From Candidatus Rifleibacteriota bacterium (lineage in GTDB: Bacteria > Riflebacteria > Ozemobacteria > Ozemobacterales > Ozemobacteraceae): 23,605 nt of DNA. The position numbers were made by a program, and so were the translations under genes. Below the pieces are notes generated by a model. The model was given only the letters and a program-made list of their open reading frames with translations. It did not search any database and was not told where the DNA came from. The stretch is from NCBI GenBank assembly GCA_022704885.1, contig JAKJFO010000042.1:299-23903 (forward strand), read 5' to 3'. Shown here one piece after another: positions 16,367 to 23,415 of this stretch (positions are counted from its first letter, which is position 1; every line of letters starts with the position of its first letter).

Positions 16367-17806
16367 TCAGTAGTCGCGCGGCTTGTACTGCTCGAATGAT
16401 TTTTTATCGAAGGCCCGACGGTAGGCTTCCTGCGGCGAAATCTTGCGTTGTTTGACGAGATCGAGCAGCGACTGGTCCATGGTCTGCATACCAGCCTGTT
16501 TGCTGGTCTGCATGATCGAGGGAAGCTGGAAGGTTTTGTTGTCGCGGATCAGATTGGCGACAGCCGGCGTGTTGATCAAAATTTCGAGCGCCACAGCACG
16601 ACTCATGCCATCGACAGTCGGAATCAGCTGCTGTGCGATGATTCCCTGCAGGGCATCGGCCAGCTGGGTGCGAATCTGATCCTGCTGGTGAGCAGGAAAG
16701 ACGTCGACGATACGATCGACCGACTGTGCCGCCGACGGAGTATGCAACGTGGCAAAAACCAGGTGGCCGGTTTCGGCTGCGGTAACGGCCAGCGAAATAG
16801 TTTCGTAATCGCGCATTTCGCCAACCAGAATGATGTCGGGGTCTTCGCGCAGTGCCGAACGCAACGCATTGGCGAAAGACTTGGTATTCGGCCCGATTTC
16901 GCGCTGATTAACAATACATGACTTGTGCCGGTGAACGAACTCGATCGGATCTTCGATGGTCAGAATGTGATCCTGACGCTCGTTGTTGACCTGGTCGACC
17001 ATAGCGGCGAGAGTAGTCGATTTACCTGAGCCGGTCGGCCCGGTAACCAGAATAAGACCTTTGTTGCGACGCGCCAGATCGCCGAGAACCGGCGGCAGCT
17101 TGAGGTCCTGCAAGGTTTTGATTTCGGTCGGAATGACCCTGAAAACAGCACCAATTCCAAGTCTCGATAAAAAGATATTGCAGCGGTAACGCGCCACTCT
17201 CTCGAGTTCATAAGAAATGTCGAGCTCGAGGTCGCGCTCGAAACGCTCGCGCTGATCGTTGTTGAGAAACTGATAGACCAGACGCCGGGTTTCTTTGGCA
17301 GTGAGCACCGGCAGGTCGGTAGGCCAGAGTTTACCCTGCAGACGCAGCATCGGCGGCGAACCAACAGTAAGATGAAGGTCTGACCCCTGTTTGTCGACAA
17401 TCAGCCTGAGAAGATCATCGATGATAACTTCATCTTCGCCTTCCTGGCCAGAAGCCGCTGCTGACTGGGCGGGACGATTGACCGTACCGCCGGCGGGCGA
17501 CATCGGAATACCGGTTGAACGCGCCGGCTGAGCAGGTTGTGCTGGACGCGCCGGCGACACCGGCCCAGGTTGTGGCGGTCGGGCTGCCGGAGCTCCGGGG
17601 GCTGCTGGCGCTGCTGGCCGCGGTGGCTGAGCGGCAGCTGGAGGTGCAGCAGGTCGCACCGGAGCTTGACCGGGAGCGACCGGTCTTGGAGGCGGAGCTG
17701 CCGGGCGGGCCGGTGCATCGGCGCCCTGGGGCGAACGGGGCTTGTTTTCATCGTCAGGCGTATCTGAATTGCCGCCGAAAAGCTTACCAAAAAAGTTGTC
17801 ACTCAT
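16367..17806 (-). CDS. pilT: Type IV pilus retraction ATPase PilT with long Pro/Ala-rich N-terminal tail
   Basis: 479 residues against the usual ~350. The PilT core (from about residue 128) is intact: Walker A GPTGSGKST (256-264, K262), TIEDPIEFVH, ALREDPDIILVGEMRD (Walker B with catalytic Glu), the His-box TGHLVFATLHT, and the C-terminal retraction motif region INTPAVANLIRD. It should hydrolyse ATP to disassemble the pilus at the inner membrane. The first ~125 residues are a short helix (FFGKLFGG) and a disordered Pro/Ala/Arg-rich stretch that PilT normally lacks. The ATG follows the upstream gene's TAA by two bases, so translation is coupled. Confidence 0.93.
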   Translation of the reverse strand: MSDNFFGKLFGGNSDTPDDENKPRSPQGADAPARPAAPPPRPVAPGQAPVRPAAPPAAAQPPRPAAPAAPGAPAARPPQPGPVSPARPAQPAQPARSTGIPMSPAGGTVNRPAQSAAASGQEGEDEVIIDDLLRLIVDKQGSDLHLTVGSPPMLRLQGKLWPTDLPVLTAKETRRLVYQFLNNDQRERFERDLELDISYELERVARYRCNIFLSRLGIGAVFRVIPTEIKTLQDLKLPPVLGDLARRNKGLILVTGPTGSGKSTTLAAMVDQVNNERQDHILTIEDPIEFVHRHKSCIVNQREIGPNTKSFANALRSALREDPDIILVGEMRDYETISLAVTAAETGHLVFATLHTPSAAQSVDRIVDVFPAHQQDQIRTQLADALQGIIAQQLIPTVDGMSRAVALEILINTPAVANLIRDNKTFQLPSIMQTSKQAGMQTMDQSLLDLVKQRKISPQEAYRRAFDKKSFEQYKPRDY

Positions 17807-17808
17807 TA

Positions 17809-19467
17809 TTAAAACAGCCTCATGAATTCATCGGCGCTGGTTTCACCCTTCAACACCATTGCCAGAGCTTTTTCTTCAAGACTGGCAATGCCCTGCTTGC
17901 GGGCAAAGCTGTTGAAATCCTGGTAATTCTGGCGATTGATTATCATCTGGCGCAAAGTCGGGCTGGCCGGGAGATATTCGGTAATCAGAGTCCGGCCGAT
18001 GTATCCGGTATTATTGCAGCCTTCACAGCCTTTCGCAGCAAAAATTCTGCTGCCTTTGCTTTCGTCAGGTATAAGCTCAGCCATTGCCTCGGGAATTTCC
18101 GCTTCTTTTCTGCATTTCGGACAAAGCAGACGAACCAGTCTCTGACAGACAAATCCGCATAGTGATGAAGCAAGTACAACCGGGTCAGCGCCAGTTTCAA
18201 GGAGCTTGACAATGCTGCTCGGCGCATCATGTGCAAGATATGACGTAAGCACGGTTTTGCCACCAAGTCCAGCAAAAGCGACTTCTTCGGCCAGCTCTTT
18301 AGAGCCGAGATGATCGAGATAAATAACATCGGCATCGAGCAGCAGCGCCAGCTTCAAGCCAGCCAGTGAGCTGCTGATTCCACCGCTGCCGACCTGAATC
18401 TGAGTTACCTGCGGCAGAGTAGCGACGACCGGATCTTCGATTGTTATCAGCTTGCGGGTTTCGGCATCATAACTGCTCATTATGCAATATTGTGTGGTAG
18501 TGCGGCCTGATTCACGGGGACCGCTGACGTATAAAACGCCATAAGTCGTTTTGACTGAAGAGACAAGCTCATCGATCGCTGCCTTGCCACTTTTTCCAAG
18601 CTGTTCGAATATGCTGGTGAAGTCACTGAGTTTCAAAATGACCATCTCGCCATTGACTGTCGGGAAAAAGATTGACTGTATGTTTATCTGCCGGCTCGAA
18701 ACGGTTACGCGAAAATGCCCGACGACAACGCCTTCACGTTGCATATCCTTCTCGGGAACCTGCGACAGTTTTTTGAGGCGGCTGATGATCTCATGGTGAA
18801 GCTTGACCGGCACTTCGACTTTACGCGAAAGCACGTGGTTGGCTCGAAACCTGATTATCACGCCCTTATCTGAGGGTTCGAAATGAATGCGGTTGACTTT
18901 GTTGATGATTGCCTGGCCAAGAATGTAGTTGATAACTTTCTCCGGGCCTTCCATGCCTTTGGGAATGCCGCGTTCGATGCTCTGTTTCTCGGTCGAATCG
19001 ATATCACCGGTCGACACTTTCTGCTGTACATCGACCGGGCCATAAACAGCCGAGAATGTCTGCTCAAAATCAAAAGCAGTACAGATTGAAGCCGAAACCT
19101 CAACGCCGAATTTTCCCTCAAGATACTCTATCGGGCGCGAATCGAGCGGATCGACCATGCATACGCTGAGCTGATTTCCCGCCTTATAAAGCGGCATCAG
19201 TTTGTGATCGCGGGCAAATTCAGGGGCAACCATTTTGACGACTTCGTTATCGACTATATCGGGATTGAGATGAATGAACGAAATATTCAACTGGTTGCCC
19301 AGCGCCCAGATAATGTCGTCTTCAGTCACCAGACCCATCTCTGACAGAGCTTCGCCAAGCTTGATCCCCTTGTCGCGCTGAAAAGTGAGAGCCTGCTTGA
19401 GCTGCTCATCTGTTATAAGGTTACAATCTATAAGTATGTCGCCCAGACGTTTTTTCTGCGTATTCAT
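17809..19467 (-). CDS. PilB/GspE-family protein with degenerate ATPase site
   Basis: 552 residues. An MshEN/GspE_N domain (about residues 5-145; RLGDILIDCNLITDEQL) precedes a secretion-ATPase fold. The overall fold markers are kept (TIEDPV, QIQV, LASSLCGFVCQRLVRLLC, and a CPKC...CEGC zinc finger with NNTGYIGR), but the catalytic residues are changed. The Walker A reads GPRESGRTT with Arg322 in place of Lys. Walker B reads DADVIYLDHLGS with His386 where the catalytic Glu should be. The His-box reads TVLTSYLAHD rather than GHLVLSTLHTND. It is therefore likely unable to hydrolyse ATP and may be a structural or regulatory partner. It is directly upstream of pilT. No clear ribosome binding site precedes the ATG. 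Confidence 0.9.
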   Translation of the reverse strand: MNTQKKRLGDILIDCNLITDEQLKQALTFQRDKGIKLGEALSEMGLVTEDDIIWALGNQLNISFIHLNPDIVDNEVVKMVAPEFARDHKLMPLYKAGNQLSVCMVDPLDSRPIEYLEGKFGVEVSASICTAFDFEQTFSAVYGPVDVQQKVSTGDIDSTEKQSIERGIPKGMEGPEKVINYILGQAIINKVNRIHFEPSDKGVIIRFRANHVLSRKVEVPVKLHHEIISRLKKLSQVPEKDMQREGVVVGHFRVTVSSRQINIQSIFFPTVNGEMVILKLSDFTSIFEQLGKSGKAAIDELVSSVKTTYGVLYVSGPRESGRTTTQYCIMSSYDAETRKLITIEDPVVATLPQVTQIQVGSGGISSSLAGLKLALLLDADVIYLDHLGSKELAEEVAFAGLGGKTVLTSYLAHDAPSSIVKLLETGADPVVLASSLCGFVCQRLVRLLCPKCRKEAEIPEAMAELIPDESKGSRIFAAKGCEGCNNTGYIGRTLITEYLPASPTLRQMIINRQNYQDFNSFARKQGIASLEEKALAMVLKGETSADEFMRLF

Positions 19468-19574
19468 AGTAGTGACAATTTACCCGAAAGCACGCCGGCA
19501 AGGCAAGCTATATCTTAATTCTGTGAAAAAGCAGCTGCCCTGACATTCACAATCTAAACGCTGGCAACTTATGC

Positions 19575-19604
19575 CTGGCATGAAATGGTAAACTGCAATA
19601 TAAT
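19575..19604 (+). promoter_or_regulatory. Promoter candidate for the GT-C-like membrane protein gene
   Basis: CTGGCA (19575-19580) and TATAAT (19599-19604) are 18 bases apart. The transcript would start near 19611, giving a leader of about 27 bases. The -10 is consensus and the -35 matches four of six positions. Confidence 0.4.
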
Positions 19605-19637
19605 CAGCTCGAAACAAAAGAATCGGCAGAATTCAAC

Positions 19638-21065
19638 ATGAGCGCACAACCGAGACAAGACTCCGGCACCGGCATTATGAGCAGGCTTTTGCTCTGGTCG
19701 GCATTTTCTCTTCTTATCGTTGCGGCAGCACGTGGAGACCTGTGGCTGGAAGAAGTCTGGAGCCTCGGATTTGCGCTGGATTCGGCCTCGGCTTCCGACA
19801 TTTTCTGCCGTTTCAAGCACGACAACAACCATGTGCTCAATACCCTTTATCTTTATCTGGTAAGCCATAGCGAAGATTTTCTGGTTTTTCGAACCATGTC
19901 GATTCTATCAGGATTGGCGAGCCTCTGGCTGCTGACCTGGATTGCCGGGCGCGAACATAGAAGCACCGAAGCGACACTGGTACTGATAATGGCCGGCAGC
20001 TCTTACCCTCTGTTGCTCTACTTCTCTGAAGCCCGCGGCTACGCGCCGGCAATTTTTTTGAGCCTGACAGCTTATGCAGCAAATCAGAAATTTCAGGCAA
20101 GCCTTTCGAAAGCCGCCATGTTCATATTCTGGCTCGCTTCTTTCGCCGGCATCATGATGCATGCAGCCTTCAGCATCATTTCTCTTGGCCTTATCATCAG
20201 CGATACTCTGCCAACCCGGGCCAATGCCGGCAGATCACAAAAGTCTCGACTTTTCGCGCTGTTGCCGCATCTGCCGATAATAGCCTTCTTTGCCTGGTGG
20301 TATAACTTCTATCTCGCCAACATGGACGCCGGCGGCGGGCAGCTCTTTTCTACCAGTCTGGTTCTCGGGCAAATCAGCACTTACCTGCTCGGACTGCCTG
20401 ATTCAGAACACAGCTACATCATGTCTTCGATCATATTTTTATTACTGCTTGCAGCTGGCCTTCGCCGACTCTATCTGAACTCTCAAAACTGGCTGACCTA
20501 TGCAGGAATACTTCTCATTGCCCCGCTGACAATGCTGATTATCAGCCGACCACATTTTCTACATTTTCGTTATTTTTTGATACTTTTTCCGTTCTTCTAT
20601 CTGCTGCTGGCCTGTCTGATCGCTGATTCCTGGCGACGCCGGCCCGAGCTGAGATTTATGCTGGTTCTGATGATGGCTGCCATGTTGATCGGCCACTGGC
20701 AGCGCAACTTTTCACTGCTCATTTACGGCCGCGGCAATTATTCAGCTGCAATATCACATATTATGGCGAACTGCCGGGAGTTTCCGGTTTTTGTCGGCAG
20801 CGACCACGATTTCAGAAATCCCGCGCTGATCGAGTATTATACCCGCCGCGGAAAAGCGCATGGCGCGCTGCAATACGTAATGGCCAGAGACTGGTCACAA
20901 ACCCCGCCCGATTATTTTATCGGACACAGCCGCACCCCAGTCGCAAACCCGGTTTTATTGCACAATCTTGCTGGCATCGGCGAGTTCGAGCTTGCGGCAT
21001 ACTGGCCTTCAGCACCGGTTTCCGGCTTCAGCTGGTATCTCTACCGCCGCAAGCCGCAAAAATAG
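19638..21065 (+). CDS. Multi-pass membrane protein, probable GT-C-type glycosyltransferase
   Basis: 475 residues with about ten hydrophobic membrane helices. The first outer loop has acidic residues right after helix 1 (GDLWLEEVWS), then HDNNHVLNTLYLYL and a YFSEARGYAPAIF motif after helix 3-4. This order of loop Asp/Glu, a His-rich loop and an EARxY motif is typical of GT-C lipid-linked sugar transferases (PMT/ArnT-like), which transfer sugars from polyprenyl-phosphate donors outside the inner membrane. The C-terminal ~110 residues form a soluble domain. No strong ribosome binding site is seen; ATG 19638 is used, with 19677 as an alternative. It stands alone between a divergent pilB-like gene and a shared terminator. 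Acceptor and donor are unknown. Confidence 0.75.
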   Translation: MSAQPRQDSGTGIMSRLLLWSAFSLLIVAAARGDLWLEEVWSLGFALDSASASDIFCRFKHDNNHVLNTLYLYLVSHSEDFLVFRTMSILSGLASLWLLTWIAGREHRSTEATLVLIMAGSSYPLLLYFSEARGYAPAIFLSLTAYAANQKFQASLSKAAMFIFWLASFAGIMMHAAFSIISLGLIISDTLPTRANAGRSQKSRLFALLPHLPIIAFFAWWYNFYLANMDAGGGQLFSTSLVLGQISTYLLGLPDSEHSYIMSSIIFLLLLAAGLRRLYLNSQNWLTYAGILLIAPLTMLIISRPHFLHFRYFLILFPFFYLLLACLIADSWRRRPELRFMLVLMMAAMLIGHWQRNFSLLIYGRGNYSAAISHIMANCREFPVFVGSDHDFRNPALIEYYTRRGKAHGALQYVMARDWSQTPPDYFIGHSRTPVANPVLLHNLAGIGEFELAAYWPSAPVSGFSWYLYRRKPQK

Positions 21066-21105
21066 CCTGCCAGTTAGCAGGGCCGCACTCGCACCGTGCG
21101 CGTGC

Positions 21106-21123
21106 TCGTAATCGTAATCGTAA
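21106..21123. repeat. Three tandem copies of the hexamer TCGTAA
   Basis: TCGTAA occurs three times in a row and is followed by TCGAT. It lies in the spacer between the membrane-protein stop and the shared terminator. Confidence 0.8.
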
Positions 21124-21147
21124 TCGATCTCTCAATTCCGGCTAAAA

Positions 21148-21186
21148 CAAACAGGGAGCTACCAGCAGGCAGCTCCCTGTTTGTGT
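21148..21186. terminator. Bidirectional terminator
   Basis: A perfect 13-bp stem (21148-21160 with 21171-21183) and a 10-nt loop. The stem ends T-rich on both strands (TTTGTGTT on plus, TTTGTTTTAG on minus). It serves the convergent membrane-protein and HU genes. Confidence 0.85.
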
Positions 21187-21196
21187 TCGAAATCTC

Positions 21197-21481
21197 TTAC
21201 TTTTTCTTGTTGTTGATCATTTCGCGCAGTTCTTTGCCTGGCACGAATTTGGCTACGTTACAAGCCGGAATTTTGATCGGCTTTTTGGTCTGGGGGTTGA
21301 TGCCGGTTCTGGCTTTTCTGGCGTTAACCTTGAAAGAGCCGAAGCCTACAAGACGTACGTCGTCTTTTTTGCGGAGCGCCTTCTTGATGATAGAAAGCGT
21401 GGCATCAAGAGCCTGAGTAGCCTGGGTCTGGGTCATGTTGGTGGTTTTTGCGATTTCGCGAACGAGTTCGATCTTTTTCAC
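21197..21481 (-). CDS. hup: DNA-binding protein HU
   Basis: 94 residues, the normal size; a histone-like protein that bends and compacts DNA as a dimer. The N-terminal dimerisation helices (MKKIELVREIAKTTNMTQ) and the family signature GFGSFKVNARKARTGINPQT are clear, followed by the DNA-binding arm with KIPACNVAKFVPGK. The start is a GTG at 21481, nine bases after a full AGGAGG; no ATG lies in the right place. A near-consensus promoter precedes it. HU and IHF subunits are close in sequence; the single copy in the window and RKARTGINPQT fit HU best. Confidence 0.95.
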   Translation of the reverse strand: MKKIELVREIAKTTNMTQTQATQALDATLSIIKKALRKKDDVRLVGFGSFKVNARKARTGINPQTKKPIKIPACNVAKFVPGKELREMINNKKK

Positions 21482-21526
21482 TTGCGTGATCCTCCTGGAA
21501 ACTTATTAAGAACTCAACACAGACTA

Positions 21527-21555
21527 ATCGTACCAACTGTTTTTACCATTGTCAA
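21527..21555 (-). promoter_or_regulatory. HU gene promoter with overlapping palindrome
   Basis: On the minus strand TTGACA (21555-21550) and TACGAT (21532-21527) are 17 bases apart. The -35 hexamer sits within a palindrome ACCATTG-A-CAATGGT (21545-21559) that could be a repressor site or just the end of the upstream FecR transcript. Confidence 0.6.
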
Positions 21556-21572
21556 TGGTTTTTGAAAAATAA

Positions 21573-22814
21573 TTATCTTTTTTTTGTCTGCAAATCACGA
21601 AGTCGGGAGGTGAGTACCCTCTGCTCTGTTTGCAGATCAACCAACACACTCTGCAGCGATGAGACTTTCCGCCGCTGTGCCGATGTACCGACACCCTGAT
21701 TTATCAAGGTGCTGATATCTAACTCAGTCTGACGTATCTGACTCTGAACCCTCAGTATTCTATTGCGAAGACTATAATACTCACGATCGAGAGACTCATT
21801 ATCAGTAACAGTAGAAACTGGCCGGTGATACTGTCCCAGTTCTGATGCGTGCTGATCGCGGCGCATCTCTTCCTCTTCCTCAAAACGGCCGCCAATTACC
21901 GAATCACGCTCAAGCTGCTGTTTTCTGAGCATATCGAGAAACGCCGAACGCTGCCGTGCGATTATACCTGTTCTGCTGCCCTTTTCCGGTTCGAGCCCTT
22001 CAACGACTTCATATACTGGCGGCAGATCGGTCTGACCACCCTCGATCTCTGGTCTTATCGGTGGCAGACCGGTAGTGGGTGCATGACCCGGCCCGGGCGG
22101 CGGCGGTTCGATGTTGATTGTCGGCGCCTGTGGGCGTGCAGGCGCCTCGATTGCTGAAGGAGCAATTATCGCGGTTGGCAGAGCAGCAGCGGACTGAGGC
22201 GCGAAAGCGCGCGAACTCCATTCACTGATCAGAGCGGGTTCGATCGTTGAATGCGAAAATTTGTCAGGATGATCGGCCACCTTCGTCTTTTCGGTGACAG
22301 TAGTGCGCATGCCGGGCTGCAGAACCAGCTGACGATTTCGCGTGTCAGCTTCAGCACGAACGGCGACTATGCCCGAGAACACCCGCACATGCGTCTTGCC
22401 GAAGCGGTCGACATCGACGTCAAAAGACGTGCCGAGAACACTGCAGGACCCGAGTGGCGTAACCACCTTGAAAATATCACTGCTGCGTCGAACCGTCAGC
22501 CAGATATAGCCATGCCTCATGTTCAGCCCATAACGTAACAGAGTCACCATTGCGTTGTTCTTGAGGCGCGCGACCGTGCCATCAGGAAAAAGCAACTCAC
22601 CACGCCCGTTCCCTTCGACATTTACCATGTCGCCGGGCTTGATTTCTACCGGCTGAACCTGAGAGAGTGCCAGCCAGGTCGAACCACCGGTGCGCGACAG
22701 CACTGCCCGTCCTTCGAGAGTTCTGAAAAAATATTTGTCATGCTGCGCCTGCGCGCTTCCGCATGTAATCAGCGTTAGAACAGTAATCAGCAGTATGCCG
22801 CTATGCCTTTTCAT
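21573..22814 (-). CDS. Secreted FecR-domain protein with C-terminal coiled coil
   Basis: 413 residues. The ATG at 22814 was chosen because GGAG lies seven bases upstream and it begins a clean signal peptide (to about residue 24, CGSAQAQ). A FecR domain follows (about 30-175): PGDMVNVEGNGRGELLFPDG, then VVTPLGSCSVLGTSFDVDV and VRVFSGIVAVR. A Pro/Ala-rich linker (about 190-270) leads to a charged, helical C-terminus with a predicted coiled coil (about 340-413) that ends in KKR. It has no cytoplasmic anti-sigma domain and no TonB partner nearby, so it is not a classical iron-dicitrate sensor. It is more likely a periplasmic or surface structural protein; the coiled coil may drive oligomerisation. 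Confidence 0.85.
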   Translation of the reverse strand: MKRHSGILLITVLTLITCGSAQAQHDKYFFRTLEGRAVLSRTGGSTWLALSQVQPVEIKPGDMVNVEGNGRGELLFPDGTVARLKNNAMVTLLRYGLNMRHGYIWLTVRRSSDIFKVVTPLGSCSVLGTSFDVDVDRFGKTHVRVFSGIVAVRAEADTRNRQLVLQPGMRTTVTEKTKVADHPDKFSHSTIEPALISEWSSRAFAPQSAAALPTAIIAPSAIEAPARPQAPTINIEPPPPGPGHAPTTGLPPIRPEIEGGQTDLPPVYEVVEGLEPEKGSRTGIIARQRSAFLDMLRKQQLERDSVIGGRFEEEEEMRRDQHASELGQYHRPVSTVTDNESLDREYYSLRNRILRVQSQIRQTELDISTLINQGVGTSAQRRKVSSLQSVLVDLQTEQRVLTSRLRDLQTKKR

Positions 22815-22914
22815 CTGGTTGCTCCGCATAATATACAATCTGGCAAGAGTTTACCGCATCTTGTCAGATATTTCCAAGAAACAAGAACTTTACTTTTTAT
22901 CGGTACAGAATACC

Positions 22915-22943
22915 TTTACAGCGAGGGGTAAAAAAATTATATA
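22915..22943 (+). promoter_or_regulatory. Promoter candidate for the small zinc-ribbon gene
   Basis: TTTACA (22915-22920) and TATATA (22938-22943) are 17 bases apart. The predicted start near 22950 would overlap the ribosome binding site, so the real start may differ by several bases. Confidence 0.35.
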
Positions 22944-22960
22944 ACCCGGGAGGCAACACC

Positions 22961-23110
22961 ATGCAGATCGATAATGGCTTCGCAGTCCAGATCGAGTGTT
23001 CGTGTGGCGCCGTATTTGAGCCCGTTACAATCGTCATTGACGAGTTCGGAGAACGCTGGGCCGTCTGCCCTGAATGCCACAACCGCATCAGACTCCTGGC
23101 CAAAGACTGA
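22961..23110 (+). CDS. Small zinc-ribbon protein (49 residues)
   Basis: ATG at 22961, seven bases after GGGAGG (22948-22953), runs to the TGA at 23108-23110. The 49 residues contain CSC (Cys13, Cys15) and CPEC followed by His (Cys36, Cys39), spaced about 20 residues apart by beta-like segments (FEPVTIVIDEFGERWAVC). This is the layout of a rubredoxin-like or zinc-ribbon knuckle pair, although the first pair is CxC rather than CxxC. The protein has no membrane segment or other domain. It could bind a metal and contact nucleic acid or another protein; function is unknown. It stands alone between the divergent FecR gene and the tRNA. The strong ribosome binding site and Cys pairs make it a likely real gene. 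Confidence 0.75.
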   Translation: MQIDNGFAVQIECSCGAVFEPVTIVIDEFGERWAVCPECHNRIRLLAKD

Positions 23111-23124
23111 CCCAAGCAAAATTC

Positions 23125-23154
23125 TTGCGAATTGCTCTGCCAATATGCTATACT
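23125..23154 (+). promoter_or_regulatory. tRNA-Leu promoter
   Basis: TTGCGA (23125-23130) and extended -10 TGC-TATACT (23146-23154) are 18 bases apart; the transcript would start near 23161, four bases before the mature tRNA end. Confidence 0.65.
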
Positions 23155-23164
23155 GGCCCCATCA

Positions 23165-23249
23165 GCCGGAATGGCGGAATTGGCAGACGCACGGGACTCA
23201 AAATCCCGCGCCCCTTAAAGGCGTGTCGGTTCGACCCCGACTTCCGGCA
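23165..23249 (+). tRNA. tRNA-Leu (anticodon CAA)
   Basis: An 85-nt type II tRNA. The acceptor stem GCCGGAA (23165-23171) pairs with TTCCGGC (23242-23248), with discriminator A at 23249. The anticodon stem CGGGA/TCCCG encloses loop CTCAAAA with anticodon CAA at 23199-23201, which reads UUG. A long variable arm follows, and the T-arm is GTCGG-TTCGACC-CCGAC (23225-23241). CCA is not encoded. It is followed by an integrase gene. Confidence 0.96.
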
Positions 23250-23289
23250 CTGAACAGGAGTTCAACAGGATAAAATAAACTCCACAAAG

Positions 23290-23311
23290 CCCGCAGAAAT
23301 GCGGGTTTTTT
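23290..23311 (+). terminator. Rho-independent terminator after tRNA-Leu
   Basis: Stem CCCGCA/TGCGGG with a GAAA tetraloop, followed by six T. Confidence 0.9.
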
Positions 23312-23352
23312 GTTTGTCCGAATTACATAGAACCTAGTTGAATCTCCTTGAT

Positions 23353-23415
23353 TTATACCACGAAATAGTATAACTTTATGGTATAGCCAGCTTATACCAG
23401 AGAGGTGTTATACCA
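23353..23415 (+). repeat. Octamer repeats TTATACCA before the integrase gene
   Basis: TTATACCA occurs at 23353-23360, 23392-23399 and 23408-23415, with an inverted near-copy (TGGTATAG) at 23379-23386. The last copy overlaps the integrase start codon. They look like binding sites for the integrase or an element-encoded regulator. Confidence 0.65.

Noticed and set aside
17515..18162. 215-codon open frame on the plus strand
   Set aside because: Antisense to pilT's Pro/Ala-rich tail and the end of the pilB-like gene; low-complexity composition explains the open frame.
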